From Cyclobacterium plantarum (lineage in GTDB: Bacteria > Bacteroidota > Bacteroidia > Cytophagales > Cyclobacteriaceae): a DNA stretch of 64,000 bases. The notes under the pieces were generated by a model. That model was not told where the DNA came from. It worked only from the letters and a program-made list of their open reading frames with translations, and ran no database searches. The stretch is from the NCBI RefSeq assembly GCF_011290685.1, contig NZ_JAANYN010000006.1, positions 310,001-374,000 of the forward strand. Direction: 5' to 3'. This document shows positions 31,878-42,056 of this stretch, piece by piece. The stretch's first letter is position 1, and the number at the start of each line of letters is the position of its first letter. Position numbers and translations under genes: made by a program.

Positions 31878-33779
31878 ATGAATAGAAAGCTTTTGCTAAC
31901 AGGCGTATTGGTTTTAATGTGTGCAATAACCCTTCCCGCCCAAAACATCAGCATTGTTCCCCAGCCCAAAACCATTCGGATGGGAGAAGGTCATTGGGTA
32001 TTACAGCCAGGGACGGCGCTGCTGGCTACTACTTCAGATGCGAGAAAATCCGCTGCCATTTTTAACGAAATGCTGGAAGCAAAAACTGGTTTCCAGCTGA
32101 ATATCCTGCAGTATTCCCCTGGCGAAGGGCCAGTCATTCATTTGGAAGAAAATTTGGTGGATGGACAGGAAGAAGCTTATTACCTGAATATCGGCGATGG
32201 TGGGGTGCACATAAAAGGTTCAGGCAAAGGTTTGTTTTACGGTTTGCAATCGCTGATTCAACTACTGGAAGTAAGGGAATCAGCAGTAGTCTTGCCCCAG
32301 CTGGAAATTTCAGATGCCCCGGCTTTTGGCTACAGGGGTATCATGCTGGACGTTTCACGGCATTTTTTCAGCAGCCAACAGATCAAGAAAATACTGGACC
32401 TGATGGCGCAGCTGAAGTTCAACACCATGCACTGGCATTTGACAGATGATCAGGGCTGGCGGCTTGAAATCAAAAAATACCCCAAACTTACCACCATCGG
32501 TGCCTGGAGGGATTCTACCATTATCGGGCAATATTACGATTTCCAACCCTTCATTTATGATGGCATGCCCCATGGTGGCTATTACAGCCAGGAGGAGGCC
32601 AGGGCCATCGTACAATATGCCGCTGACAGGAAGATTACGATTATCCCGGAAATAGAACTACCCGGACACAGCTCTGCAGTCCTGGCTGCCTATCCTGAAC
32701 TGGGAAGCTTTGATGTCAACCGGGATGAAGGTAAAGGTACCATTGCTGCTCTCAATGATAAGGGCGAGCCTTTGGACAATGATATCAGCAGTCAGGTACC
32801 TGGGTATTGGGGAGTCCATTACAATATTTATGGGCCTACCCCTGAAGCTTATCAATTTCTTGAGGATGTACTGAGCGAAGTAATGGAAATCTTTCCCGGG
32901 GAATACATCCATATAGGAGGTGACGAAGTACCCAAAGACCATTGGCAAACCTCAGCCATCGCTCAAAAAGTCATAAAAAAAGAAAAGTTGGCAGATGAAC
33001 ATGAGCTGCAAAGCTTTTTTATCCGCAGAATCGAGCAGTTTTTAAACAAAAATGGCCGTAAATTAATTGGCTGGGATGAAATACTGGAAGGTGGATTGGC
33101 ACCTAATGCCACGGTCATGAGTTGGAGAGGGGAAAAAGGAGGCATTGCCGCAGCGAAAATGGGGCACGATGTTATCATGACCCCAAACAGCCACATGTAT
33201 TTTGATCATTACCAGGCAGAAGATAAAACTACAGAACCCCTTGCCATCGGTGGCTTTTTACCCCTCGAAAAAGTTTACGGATACAATCCTGTTCCTGAGG
33301 CCCTGACCACTGAAGAAGGAAAACATGTATTGGGGGTACAAGCCAACCTTTGGACCGAGTACCTGGCTACCAATAACAAAATGGAATATTACCTTTTCCC
33401 CCGGGCCCTAGCCCTGGCCGAAGTGGCCTGGAAGCCAAAAGATGAAAAAAATTACCAGTCCTTTATCGAGGACCGCTTACCCTACAGGTTGCTTGATTTT
33501 GAGGAAAACGGGGTGTTTTTCCGGATTCCGGAAGCGGATGTGGAAATCAGTATAGATTCCGAAAGCGGAAGACATAAAGTGGAAATTCAGCCTTTGGTAG
33601 CCGGGGCCAGGGTGTATTATACCCTGGACGGTCACAAGGCAGATCAGACTGGTTCGCTGTATGCAGGACCAATTTTAACTCCTATTCCCGGGGAAGGACA
33701 GGGGCCATTGACCCTAAGGTATGTGACTGTCACTCCTGGTGGCAGAAGCAGTAATGAATTCCAGGTGTTGATTGAGTAA
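31878..33779 (+). CDS. Beta-N-acetylhexosaminidase, GH20
   Basis: Removes terminal N-acetyl-hexosamine residues from chito-oligosaccharides or glycans by substrate-assisted catalysis. The 633-residue protein has a signal peptide (about 1-21, ending in LPAQ), a GH20b N-terminal domain to about 150, and a TIM barrel with HWHLTDDQGWR near 179-189. The catalytic pair is Asp349-Glu350 in HIGGDE. A small C-terminal beta domain is present beyond about 550. Secreted to periplasm or surface. No SusC/D pair is adjacent, so it is not in a classical PUL in this window. Confidence 0.95.
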   Translation: MNRKLLLTGVLVLMCAITLPAQNISIVPQPKTIRMGEGHWVLQPGTALLATTSDARKSAAIFNEMLEAKTGFQLNILQYSPGEGPVIHLEENLVDGQEEAYYLNIGDGGVHIKGSGKGLFYGLQSLIQLLEVRESAVVLPQLEISDAPAFGYRGIMLDVSRHFFSSQQIKKILDLMAQLKFNTMHWHLTDDQGWRLEIKKYPKLTTIGAWRDSTIIGQYYDFQPFIYDGMPHGGYYSQEEARAIVQYAADRKITIIPEIELPGHSSAVLAAYPELGSFDVNRDEGKGTIAALNDKGEPLDNDISSQVPGYWGVHYNIYGPTPEAYQFLEDVLSEVMEIFPGEYIHIGGDEVPKDHWQTSAIAQKVIKKEKLADEHELQSFFIRRIEQFLNKNGRKLIGWDEILEGGLAPNATVMSWRGEKGGIAAAKMGHDVIMTPNSHMYFDHYQAEDKTTEPLAIGGFLPLEKVYGYNPVPEALTTEEGKHVLGVQANLWTEYLATNNKMEYYLFPRALALAEVAWKPKDEKNYQSFIEDRLPYRLLDFEENGVFFRIPEADVEISIDSESGRHKVEIQPLVAGARVYYTLDGHKADQTGSLYAGPILTPIPGEGQGPLTLRYVTVTPGGRSSNEFQVLIE

Positions 33780-33841
33780 AAAAGTCAGTTCGAACGGATC
33801 AAAGCTCTTTTCAACTGTCAATAAAATAGGTCATGACATGC

Positions 33842-33920
33842 CCCGTACCCGTAGGTAGGGTAGTTTGACCTAAATTCGGGAGAATCGCACACCTATCTGC
33901 GGGTAGGTCGGTGTTTTTTT
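33842..33920 (+). terminator. Palindromic region and terminator after the GH20 gene
   Basis: The 3' hairpin (33888-33913) pairs CAC and ACCTA with TAGGT and GTG, with a 2-nt bulge, and is followed by seven T (33914-33920). A segment at 33842-33863 is an inverted copy of its sequence, so a larger alternative stem (33842-33910) is possible. It lies about 60-140 bp after the GH20 stop codon. Confidence 0.7.
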
Positions 33921-33967
33921 ATCATCCATCCTTTTGTTAGCTGCGAAAGCCCGATTTAAGTTTTCCT

Positions 33968-33998
33968 AAGCCCCGGCTGTCCAGGTCGGGGCTTTTCG
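33968..33998. terminator. Second hairpin between GH20 and the CPBP gene
   Basis: A perfect 8-bp stem AAGCCCCG / CGGGGCTT (33968-33975, 33987-33994) with an 11-nt loop is followed by TTTTCG on the plus strand. It could terminate either strand of these convergent genes. Confidence 0.7.
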
Positions 33999-34072
33999 TT
34001 TGGGAGATTAAATTAAGGGGATCAAGTCTGCCGAATTGGTGGAGGAAAAATAAAATTCCAAAGACTTCACCA

Positions 34073-34660
34073 TCAGGTTTTAGAATTGAAATTCTCCCAT
34101 ACTTTCTCAGTTGAATTATTCCCCTTAGTCATCCAGAACAACAATACTGCATCAAACACGGCATGGGCAGTCATGGGCGCTATAATCCCTGCCTCTTCAT
34201 ATAAAAAGCCAAAAAAAGCAATCAGTCCTACCATAAGCAGTCCGTAAACACTGATGCGCCAATTGAAAGGGTTCAGATAACCATGAATGAGTACAAACAC
34301 CACAGCTGTAGGCCATAATCCCAGCAAGGGTTGTAATCCGGCACGAAAAAACATTTCTTCACCTACCCCTGCACAGATCGAAATAAATACAATCCCTTTG
34401 CCCGACCATGACCAGTGGTTGATCAATACTCGGTATCGGATTTTTTCCGTCTCAAAAAAAGGTTGCAGGATAAGCCATTTAGACAAATGTGCTCCAAGAA
34501 AACCCGTCAAACCGCCCAGGAGAAACTGGGCCGGTAAATACCAATGTCCAGTCCATAGCTCGGCCATGGATTGCTCCTGAAAAAAATATACCAGCACCAT
34601 GCCGGCAAGGCCAAAACCCAGGAGGGTAATCCAGCCCAAAAGCCACATTTTTCTATTCAT
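34073..34660 (-). CDS. CPBP family intramembrane metalloprotease
   Basis: A 195-residue membrane protein of the CPBP (CAAX protease / bacteriocin-processing) family. The signature EExxxR is Glu101-Glu102-Arg106 in GEEMFFRAG; later conserved histidines are His126 (IHGYLNP) and His166 (AHAVFD). Several hydrophobic helices cover most of the length. I start at ATG 34658-34660: an in-frame ATG 15 codons upstream would place the N-terminus within the OsmC terminator hairpin. Substrate unknown; the gene is separated from osmC by that terminator. Confidence 0.85.
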   Translation of the reverse strand: MNRKMWLLGWITLLGFGLAGMVLVYFFQEQSMAELWTGHWYLPAQFLLGGLTGFLGAHLSKWLILQPFFETEKIRYRVLINHWSWSGKGIVFISICAGVGEEMFFRAGLQPLLGLWPTAVVFVLIHGYLNPFNWRISVYGLLMVGLIAFFGFLYEEAGIIAPMTAHAVFDAVLLFWMTKGNNSTEKVWENFNSKT

Positions 34661-34678
34661 GTTTGAAATTAAACAGAA

Positions 34679-34708
34679 AAAGTGCCGGAAAGGACTTTCC
34701 GGCACTTT
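34679..34708 (-). terminator. Strong terminator between osmC and the CPBP gene
   Basis: A 14-bp perfect inverted repeat (AAAGTGCCGGAAAG and its complement, 2-nt centre) with T-runs on both sides. It follows the osmC stop by about 23 bp on the minus strand and ends 18 bp before the CPBP start, so it insulates the downstream gene. Confidence 0.9.
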
Positions 34709-34731
34709 AGCAACAAATAAAAAGCCTAGTA

Positions 34732-35169
34732 TTAAGCGTTAAACGTGATCTTTAAAGTAATCGGCACAGCACTTAAAGCTTTACTTACCGGACAGTTTTC
34801 CTTGGCTGCCTCAGCCAGTTCCTTGAATTGGGCTTCATTCATTCCAGATACCTTTCCCTTTAGATCCAGCAAAATCCCGGTAATGGAAAAACCGGCATCA
34901 CCTTTTTCCAAAGTAACAGTAGCCGTAGTGTTCAATTCGTCAGCTTTTAAATCTTTACCAGCTATTTGAAAACTCAGGGCCATATTGAAACAACCCGCAT
35001 GGGCGGCGGCAATCATTTCCTCAGGGTTGGTTCCCTGAGTGCCATCTTCATTTTCAAACCTGGTTTTAGCACTATATGGAGAATTATCAAAAAAACCACT
35101 AGGAGAAGACAAAGATCCACTGCCTTCCAATCCTGTTCCTTTCCAGATTGCTGTTGCTTTTCTTTTCAT
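34732..35169 (-). CDS. OsmC/Ohr-family peroxiredoxin
   Basis: A 145-residue OsmC-type thiol peroxidase that reduces organic hydroperoxides. The two redox cysteines are Cys60 (AHAGCF) and Cys126 (ENCPVSK), matching the OsmC arrangement, and the N-terminal GSGSLSSPSGF block is typical of the OsmC rather than Ohr subgroup. Cytoplasmic. It is monocistronic in appearance, with its own strong terminator. Confidence 0.92.
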   Translation of the reverse strand: MKRKATAIWKGTGLEGSGSLSSPSGFFDNSPYSAKTRFENEDGTQGTNPEEMIAAAHAGCFNMALSFQIAGKDLKADELNTTATVTLEKGDAGFSITGILLDLKGKVSGMNEAQFKELAEAAKENCPVSKALSAVPITLKITFNA

Positions 35170-35337
35170 TTTTTTTGTTTTGTTGATTTGTTAATTGAGT
35201 AAAACTGCTTCAAGGTATCAATAATCTGTCAAAATAACTAAAGCTGCTTCTATCAGGATTAAAGTCCCAAAAGCCTATGGTGGTGTCTACCTAAATTTAT
35301 TACACCTGATTTTGGCTCATGGATAGATGAATCAGGA

Positions 35338-37212
35338 TTAAAATACTTTTATACCCATGGTGACTTCCAGTTCCACTTCTTCCCCCAGCATTTCTTCAAT
35401 TTCATGCTTTATCGATTTCAGCCTTTTTTCATCCAGATTGCCTTCAGTAACAATCTTCACGGCCAGCCTGACAGGATTTATTCCTCGGACCGTAATGTCC
35501 CTCAGGGTAGCGCCCTCCACCTGATATCCATCCAGTTTGGAAATCACATCATTTTCCCGGACCATATCCATGAATCCGAAAAACAAAGGCAAACTAACAA
35601 CGCCTACCACAATAAGGGAGTAAGCAATGCCCTTTCTGGCCAGTCTAAATGGGCTGAATCCCAAAAACAGAAATGTCAAAGCCGCCGCCATGACCATACC
35701 GGCAAGGTTGGTCAATAACAGAAGCAATGCTCCCTGAAAAATGCTCCAATCCATCCAACCCAAGCCAATTCCGGAAACGGCAAGCGGCGGTACCAGGGCA
35801 ACGGCTATGGCCACTCCCGCCAGGGTTTTGGCGATCTCCTCTTTGGCACTTGCATAAGCTCCTGCTACGCCCGACCCCACCGCTATACCCAAATCCAATA
35901 AATTGGGTCTTACCCTGGCCATGATTTCCTCATTGGAAATATTCAAAGGGGTTAACCAGGTAATCAACATGGCGCAGAGGTATCCCAATAGCATGCCCCA
36001 ACCAATGGCTTTGGCACTGTTGAGGATCAGGTTTTTGTCCTGGCGCAATACACCCATCGAGAGCGAAATAATGGGAGCCATAAGGGGGGCAAGTATCATG
36101 GCTCCGATAATTACCGGAGATGAGTTGCCAAATAAACCCAAAGTAGCAATAAATGTAGACAACACCATCAAAACCAGGTAGCTATTGCTTGTCCGGGCAC
36201 TGGATCGTAAGCTGGAAAAAAGCTCCTTGAATTCCTCAGTGGAAGCATGGTGGATCAGGGGAAGTTTACGTTTCAGCAATTCATCCCTTACCTCTCCCCT
36301 GGGCAATACCTTAACCTTGAAAACATCCTCCTCGGAAACATTGCCCTCCATATCTAAATGCCTCCCTGGCAGCATTTTTAATGCTTTAGGACTTACCTTT
36401 AATTCCAGTTTTTTTGCAGTTAATAATATACCATCCTGTGAATATTCTATCGCATCTTCGCTGCATATGGAAAGTGCCGAAGTTTTGATATGGGCTGCAA
36501 AAGGAGGAAGACCAGACTTCCCACTCTTGCGAAAAAAGCTATCCAATCCAAACCAGAGCAGGCCAGAAATACTCTTGGGTGCCAGAATCATGGCATGCAT
36601 TTTCCCGTCATTGATATAGGAATCCTCCAAAACCTTTCTGCTGAGGAGGTTGCTTTTGCCATGTTGCACAATCACCATACCTATAGCAGCCGTATCCAAC
36701 TTCTCCTTGTCTTGCGCTTCCAAAATGTACCTGTGGGATTTTACGACCCAGAATAACTTGAAAAAATAACTGAGCTTTTTCCAAAATCTCTCCCAGCCGT
36801 TTTTGGCCACCGAGGTGCTCATCAGGCTCAGGGATTCTCCTATGATCACCGTATTGAAAACGGGTATGTCATTTACGGTAAGCAAATCCACATTTCTGAT
36901 TTCTCCGGCCTCCAACACCATCTCCAGACAGTCTTCCAGGTCATTGTCGACCCCAAAGCCCTGCCTGCCATGAACCAGTTTGGGATGGGGCAGCAGGGCA
37001 ATGCGCCATTCATGTTTCAAGGCTATAGGCAACAATTCCTTCAACTGTTCGTCCGAGAGGTAGGCAACGACAAAGTCATCCTTCCCTAATTCCACAGTCA
37101 ATTCGGTATTGAAAGGCAGCTTGAGTTTCAAATCTGCACCCAATTTGGGGACTATGACTTCATCTACCAATTCTTCCTCCTCGGGATCATACAATAGGAT
37201 AATGCTTATCAT
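35338..37212 (-). CDS. DUF389 membrane protein with N-terminal kinase-like domain
   Basis: A 624-residue inner-membrane protein. The C-terminal half (about 330-560) holds the DUF389/TIGR00341 transmembrane domain with SSPVIIGAMILAPLMAPI near 360-380. The N-terminal 300 residues have no membrane segment and look like a diacylglycerol-kinase/NAD-kinase-fold domain, as known in some DUF389 proteins; I infer this from layout (the PHPKLVHG and IIGESLSLM stretches), not from a search. A soluble tail follows (570-624). The gene starts 9 bp after the mutase stop codon, so the two are probably co-transcribed. Function unknown. Confidence 0.85.
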   Translation of the reverse strand: MISIILLYDPEEEELVDEVIVPKLGADLKLKLPFNTELTVELGKDDFVVAYLSDEQLKELLPIALKHEWRIALLPHPKLVHGRQGFGVDNDLEDCLEMVLEAGEIRNVDLLTVNDIPVFNTVIIGESLSLMSTSVAKNGWERFWKKLSYFFKLFWVVKSHRYILEAQDKEKLDTAAIGMVIVQHGKSNLLSRKVLEDSYINDGKMHAMILAPKSISGLLWFGLDSFFRKSGKSGLPPFAAHIKTSALSICSEDAIEYSQDGILLTAKKLELKVSPKALKMLPGRHLDMEGNVSEEDVFKVKVLPRGEVRDELLKRKLPLIHHASTEEFKELFSSLRSSARTSNSYLVLMVLSTFIATLGLFGNSSPVIIGAMILAPLMAPIISLSMGVLRQDKNLILNSAKAIGWGMLLGYLCAMLITWLTPLNISNEEIMARVRPNLLDLGIAVGSGVAGAYASAKEEIAKTLAGVAIAVALVPPLAVSGIGLGWMDWSIFQGALLLLLTNLAGMVMAAALTFLFLGFSPFRLARKGIAYSLIVVGVVSLPLFFGFMDMVRENDVISKLDGYQVEGATLRDITVRGINPVRLAVKIVTEGNLDEKRLKSIKHEIEEMLGEEVELEVTMGIKVF

Positions 37213-37221
37213 GCTAAATGT

Positions 37222-40200
37222 CTATTTCATTAACGCAACCAAAAGTTTGATTGCCGCTTCGGCCAATGGGGTTCCAGGGCCAAAAATAGCCAAAACCCCT
37301 TTCTCGTAAAGGAAATCATGGTCCTGGTCGGGTATGACCCCTCCCGCCACGACAGCAATATCCGCTCTGCCTTCCACTTTTAAAGCGTCTATTAAACCTG
37401 GAAGAAGACTTTTGTGGCCACCAGCCAGGGAGGACACCCCTACCACATGTACATCATTTTCCATGGCTTGCCGGGCCACTTCCTCTGGGGTCTGAAACAG
37501 CGGACCTACGTCTACATCAAAACCCAGATCTGCGAAGCCACTGGCGATGACATGGGCTCCCCTGTCGTGTCCGTCCTGCCCGATTTTAGCCACCAGTATT
37601 CTGGGCCTCCTACCCTCCAGCCGGGCAAATTCATCCGACTTTTTCAGGGCTTCCTTTACTTTGATATTGTCCTTCATACCTTTTAAATAAGTTCCACTCA
37701 CAGTTTGGTGTACCGCTTTGTAGCGGCCATAAACCCTTTCCATGGCCTGGGAAATTTCTCCAAGGGTGGCCCTTTCTCTGGCAGCCATTATGGCCAGTTC
37801 CAAAAGGTTTCCGTTGTTTTTTTCTGCTGCTTCCGAAATGGCCTGAAGGTTTTTTGAAACGGCCAACTCATCCCTTTCGGATTTTACGGCTTGAATTTTT
37901 GCTAGCTGAGCGGTTCTAACCTGCTCATTATCTACTTCCAGTATTTCAAAATCGTAAGGCTGACTTTCTCCTTGTTGCCGGTTTATCCCTATAATGATTT
38001 CAGTTCCACTATCAATTTTGGCCTGTTTCCGGGCTGCAGCCGCCTCTATTCTTAACTTTGGGATACCTTTCTTAAGGGCAGCTACCATCCCGCCATGTCC
38101 TTCTATTTCTTCCAGGTGGGCTCTGGCTTTTTCCACCAGGTGGTGGGTCTGGGATTCCAACTCCACAGATCCACCCATTGCATCCACCACCTGGTTCAGG
38201 TCGGTTTCCTGCTGCAGGTAGAGTTGGGTATCGCGGGCAATTTTGGCAGAGGTGGGACTTGGCAGGGCGATGGCCTCATCAAATGCATTGGTATGCAGGG
38301 ATTGGGTATGACCCAGAACAGCGGATATAGCTTCAATAGTGGTCCTGCAAATGTTATTGTAGGGATCTTGCCGGGTCAACGACCATCCCGAGGTCTGGCA
38401 GTGGGCCCGCAACATAAGAGATTTTGGATTTTTAGGTTGGAATTGTTGCATGAGTTCTGCCCAGAGCAACCTACCTGCCCTGAGCTTGGCCATTTCTTCC
38501 CAGTGATTCATCCCAATGGCCCAAAAAAAAGAAAGCCGGGGCGCAAATTCATCAACCGAAAGTCCCATTTCCAGGCCTTTCCTGACATAGGCCAGGCCGT
38601 CTGCCAGTGTATAGGCCAACTCCAGATCGGCTGTAGCACCTGCTTCATGCATGTGGTAGCCTGAGATAGAAATGGAGTTGAACCGGGGCATGAATTTTGA
38701 AAGGTATACAAAGATATCTCCTACTATCCGCATGGAAGGTTCGGGGGGATAAATATAGGTATTCCTCACCATAAACTCCTTGAGGATATCATTTTGAATG
38801 GTCCCGGTCAGGGCTTCTAATGGTACTCCCTGTTCCTCGGCTGTGACCACAAAGAAAGCCAGTATAGGGATCACAGCTCCGTTCATGGTCATGGAAACAG
38901 AAACTTTATCCAGAGGTATGCCCTCAAAAAGGCATTTCATATCTGCTACACTGGAAATGGCCACACCGGCTTTACCCACATCCCCGATCACTCTGGGATG
39001 ATCGGCATCGTAACCCCGGTGAGTAGGCAGGTCAAAGGCCACTGAAAGACCCTTTTGCCCGGCCTGCAGGTTTTTTTTATAAAATGCATTAGACTCCCCG
39101 GCAGTGGAAAACCCTGCATATTGCCGAATGGTCCAGGGTCTCTTGAGGTACATGCTCGCATAGGGTCCCCGGAGATAGGGGGGCTCCCCTGCCCCGAAAC
39201 CGGTATGAGGAAAATCCGGTAATCTCTCCCTATGCTTATTTTTTTTATGACAGTGCATCTGTATTTCCGGGAACAAGGCAAGGATTTGCCGGTCAGTTTC
39301 CGCCATTATCACTGCCTTTAATTTTTCCAGAAAATAACTGCCCCTCCAGCTACTATCCGGGTTCTGCAACCGGGCTTCTTCCTCCAAGATCAGTCCAATA
39401 TTGAAGGAAGTTTGCAAGACCTGCCTGGTCGGTGGTTGCCCCCTTTCGCTGAATGGCTTTATCCACAGGGCCGTTACAGGTGCCAGCATTGCCGCCCAGG
39501 ACCGGGCCGTTTGCTGAATATAGGATTCCAGGGAGCTGGTTTTGTCTGTGTCCACAATGGCAATTACCGGTAATGGGCAAGAGCTGGTTTCCGGAAAAAG
39601 ATTCTCGTAAAAACGGGAAAAACTACTGCTTACTGCACTGATCCTCGCCACTTCATAGAGTAGGCTGTCCCCTACCTCACAAACCCATAAAATATTGTCC
39701 CATATTGCCTTTGCCAATTCTGCTGAAGGTTGAACATTTAAAACATCCATCCAATTTCGGCAGTGGTCAAAAAGCTGACCATTTTTTCCGGTTACTGCCG
39801 GATCCCTAAAGCCCAAAACTTTAAAATGAGGATATTCAGCAGCCATTTTCAAGTATTTCCAACGCTTTTGGGGGTTGGAAGAGAAATCCTCGAATCCATT
39901 CAATAGCACCCCTCCCTTCAGCAAGTCAGGATTGGCACCTCTCTCCCGGTACCAGGCAAGAAATTGTTGCAAAACGGCAACAGGATCTCCTACAGGCTTC
40001 ACATAAAAATGAATGGCCTCTGGAATTACTTTTTCCAGTCGAATCTGAAGATTTTCCTCTCCGGTAAGCTCCAAAAGAATGCCATTTGCCCCCAGCTCAA
40101 ATGCCTGATGAATGGCTTTTGCAGCCTGAAGATCATCCGGATTATCTACCGCTACCAGGGAATGGGTACTTTCAAAAACAGCCTTCGTCTCCCGCCCTTG

Positions 40201-40344
40201 AAGAGATCGTTCCTCAGGAGAATAATAAGGATCTAAACTTCCTCCATGAGGAAGTTTATACCTGATTTCCTCAGGAGATAAGCCTTCCTTTTCCACTGTG
40301 GATTTCCAGTTGGTTTTATTGGTTTTTGGAAAGGAGTATGCCAT
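37222..40344 (-). CDS. Methylmalonyl-CoA mutase, small- and large-subunit-like parts fused
   Basis: Interconverts methylmalonyl-CoA and succinyl-CoA using adenosylcobalamin. The 1,040-residue chain has a MutA-like N-terminal part (about 1-350, without B12 motif), then the complete catalytic large-subunit barrel (about 385-880) and the B12 domain (about 905-1037) with DGHDRG near 921-926. Specificity residues agree with methylmalonyl- rather than isobutyryl-CoA mutase: Tyr in RQYAGFS near 401 and Arg in FMVRNTY near 525; the catalytic His is in SGYHMHE near 564. There is no internal G-protein domain, so it is not IcmF; the chaperone MeaB is encoded beyond dnaA. In most bacteria the two parts are separate subunits, which makes the fusion notable. 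DUF389 follows by 9 bp. Confidence 0.93.
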   Translation of the reverse strand: MAYSFPKTNKTNWKSTVEKEGLSPEEIRYKLPHGGSLDPYYSPEERSLQGRETKAVFESTHSLVAVDNPDDLQAAKAIHQAFELGANGILLELTGEENLQIRLEKVIPEAIHFYVKPVGDPVAVLQQFLAWYRERGANPDLLKGGVLLNGFEDFSSNPQKRWKYLKMAAEYPHFKVLGFRDPAVTGKNGQLFDHCRNWMDVLNVQPSAELAKAIWDNILWVCEVGDSLLYEVARISAVSSSFSRFYENLFPETSSCPLPVIAIVDTDKTSSLESYIQQTARSWAAMLAPVTALWIKPFSERGQPPTRQVLQTSFNIGLILEEEARLQNPDSSWRGSYFLEKLKAVIMAETDRQILALFPEIQMHCHKKNKHRERLPDFPHTGFGAGEPPYLRGPYASMYLKRPWTIRQYAGFSTAGESNAFYKKNLQAGQKGLSVAFDLPTHRGYDADHPRVIGDVGKAGVAISSVADMKCLFEGIPLDKVSVSMTMNGAVIPILAFFVVTAEEQGVPLEALTGTIQNDILKEFMVRNTYIYPPEPSMRIVGDIFVYLSKFMPRFNSISISGYHMHEAGATADLELAYTLADGLAYVRKGLEMGLSVDEFAPRLSFFWAIGMNHWEEMAKLRAGRLLWAELMQQFQPKNPKSLMLRAHCQTSGWSLTRQDPYNNICRTTIEAISAVLGHTQSLHTNAFDEAIALPSPTSAKIARDTQLYLQQETDLNQVVDAMGGSVELESQTHHLVEKARAHLEEIEGHGGMVAALKKGIPKLRIEAAAARKQAKIDSGTEIIIGINRQQGESQPYDFEILEVDNEQVRTAQLAKIQAVKSERDELAVSKNLQAISEAAEKNNGNLLELAIMAARERATLGEISQAMERVYGRYKAVHQTVSGTYLKGMKDNIKVKEALKKSDEFARLEGRRPRILVAKIGQDGHDRGAHVIASGFADLGFDVDVGPLFQTPEEVARQAMENDVHVVGVSSLAGGHKSLLPGLIDALKVEGRADIAVVAGGVIPDQDHDFLYEKGVLAIFGPGTPLAEAAIKLLVALMK

Positions 40345-40631
40345 AGGGGATAAAAATGTCCATCAGGCGTCCTGATTTCAGGGCCTTTTCCAAAAATAAA
40401 CTTAAAACGGTTCTCAAACAAAACCGTTCATCATGACATAGGTGTAAAACAAAGGACTTTTTTCACTTTTCAAATAAAAAAAAAATAAAAACCGCCTGAA
40501 CAATCTGCTTTCCCACAAAGTAAAAAAGTCAAGTAAAATGGCATTTTTTATTTAAGATATTTTTCCACAATTTTGTTTCCCCCTGTTAAGGAGTATTCAA
40601 ATTTTTCCTACTTTCGGTTAAAATAAATTCA

Positions 40632-42056
40632 ATGAATTCAGAAGCAACGGCTATATGGACTGAATGTTTGCGGGTAATCGAAAAACACGTCAACGAACAG
40701 AGTTTTTCAACCTGGTTTAAGCCCATTTCACCTGCAAGAATTGAGGGCTCTGTCCTTACAATTCAGGTGCCCAGTCAGTTTTTCTATGAATGGTTGGAGG
40801 ATAATTATGTAGATGTACTAAAACTTGCCATCAAAACCGTCCTCGGTGCCAATGGAAGGCTTGAATATGCAGTGGTTGTGGACAAGGGCAATTCCCAGAA
40901 CCAACCCTATATGGTCAGTTATCCACAGGGAGTAAGCAGCCCTGCTGGCAAAAAGAAAAAAGAAGTACTTGCAGCAGCAAACAGCCCTTTTGACCTGTCC
41001 AGCCTGGACGAAGAAACCACCCTGCAATCCAATCTGAGTTCAAATTACACCTTCAGTTCATTTATAGAAGGTGATTGCAACAGACTTGCCCGATCTGCGG
41101 GGTTTGCTGTAGCCAATAAACCCGGCATCACCTCTTTCAATCCCCTGATGGTTTATGGGGGTGTGGGCTTAGGTAAAACCCATCTGGTACAAGCCATTGG
41201 CAATGAAATCAAAAATGGACCCGAGGATAAATTTGTCCTTTATGTTTCTTCTGAGAAATTTGTCAACCAATTTATGGATGGTATCAAGGACGGTAATATC
41301 AAATCATTCACCAATTTCTACATGCAGGTGGATGTGCTGATCATTGATGACATACAGTTTTTGGCCGGTAAAGGCAGAACGCAGGAGATGTTTTTCCATA
41401 TCTTCAACCACCTGCACCAGAACAAAAAGCAAATCATCATGACCTCAGATTGCGCACCTAAGGATTTGATGGGCCTTGAGGAAAGGTTGCTTTCCAGGTT
41501 TAAGTGGGGGCTTACCGCGGATCTGCAAATGCCTGATTTTGAAACCCGTATCGCCATTATCAGAAAGAAGATGCAGTCCGAAGGCATTACCATACCCAAT
41601 AACGTAATAGAATACCTGGCCTACACCGTAGATACTAACGTGCGGGAGCTCGAAGGTGTGATGATTTCCCTGATAGCCCATGCCTCCCTAAACAGGGTGG
41701 AAATAAGCCTCGACCTTGCAAAGACCATCATGAAAAATATTGTCAAGGACATAGAAACAGAGGTCAGCATAGAGTATATTCAGAAATCCTGTTCCGACTA
41801 TTACGGTATTAAAGTTGAAGAACTCAAGGCCAAAACCAGAAAAAAAGAAATCGTCATCGCGAGACAAGTCGCCATGTATTTCAGCAAGGAATTCACCAAC
41901 CATTCCCTGAAGTCCATAGGATACCATTTTGGGGGAAGGGATCACAGTACCGTGATTCATGCCGTACAATCGGTAAATGATTTGATGGAGACCGACACCA
42001 ATTTCAGGAATGCCATACAGGAGCAAAAGAAACAGTTCAAAATCAGGTCTTACTGA
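40632..42056 (+). CDS. dnaA: Chromosomal replication initiator DnaA
   Basis: ATP-dependent initiator that binds DnaA boxes and opens the replication origin. At 474 residues it is complete: N-terminal DnaB/DiaA-interacting domain (1-75), variable linker with an SPAGKKKK patch, AAA+ core with Walker A GGVGLGKT (176-183) and Walker B LIIDD (236-240), and the C-terminal DNA-binding signature GGRDHSTVIHA near 441-451. It is the only plus-strand gene between the minus-strand mutase and meaB genes, and its last 7 bp overlap the end of meaB tail to tail. A candidate autoregulatory DnaA box lies inside the coding sequence. Confidence 0.98.
   Translation: MNSEATAIWTECLRVIEKHVNEQSFSTWFKPISPARIEGSVLTIQVPSQFFYEWLEDNYVDVLKLAIKTVLGANGRLEYAVVVDKGNSQNQPYMVSYPQGVSSPAGKKKKEVLAAANSPFDLSSLDEETTLQSNLSSNYTFSSFIEGDCNRLARSAGFAVANKPGITSFNPLMVYGGVGLGKTHLVQAIGNEIKNGPEDKFVLYVSSEKFVNQFMDGIKDGNIKSFTNFYMQVDVLIIDDIQFLAGKGRTQEMFFHIFNHLHQNKKQIIMTSDCAPKDLMGLEERLLSRFKWGLTADLQMPDFETRIAIIRKKMQSEGITIPNNVIEYLAYTVDTNVRELEGVMISLIAHASLNRVEISLDLAKTIMKNIVKDIETEVSIEYIQKSCSDYYGIKVEELKAKTRKKEIVIARQVAMYFSKEFTNHSLKSIGYHFGGRDHSTVIHAVQSVNDLMETDTNFRNAIQEQKKQFKIRSY
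40919..40927 (+). promoter_or_regulatory. DnaA box within dnaA
   Basis: TTATCCACA at 40919-40927 is a perfect match to the classical DnaA box. A one-mismatch box lies in opposite orientation at 40877-40885 (TGTGGACAA) and another (TTTTCCACA) upstream of the gene at 40561-40569. Three loosely spaced sites could serve autoregulation, but this is too sparse to call an origin, and chance is possible. Confidence 0.35.

Noticed and set aside
34661-34705. Upstream ATG (codon 1 at 34705) as start of the CPBP protease gene
   Set aside because: These 15 codons overlap the strong terminator hairpin of osmC; the ATG at 34660 gives a normal hydrophobic N-terminus.
40345-40631. Replication origin upstream of dnaA
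   Set aside because: Only one near-match DnaA box and no cluster or clear AT-rich unwinding repeats were seen; GC skew of the entire chromosome would be needed.
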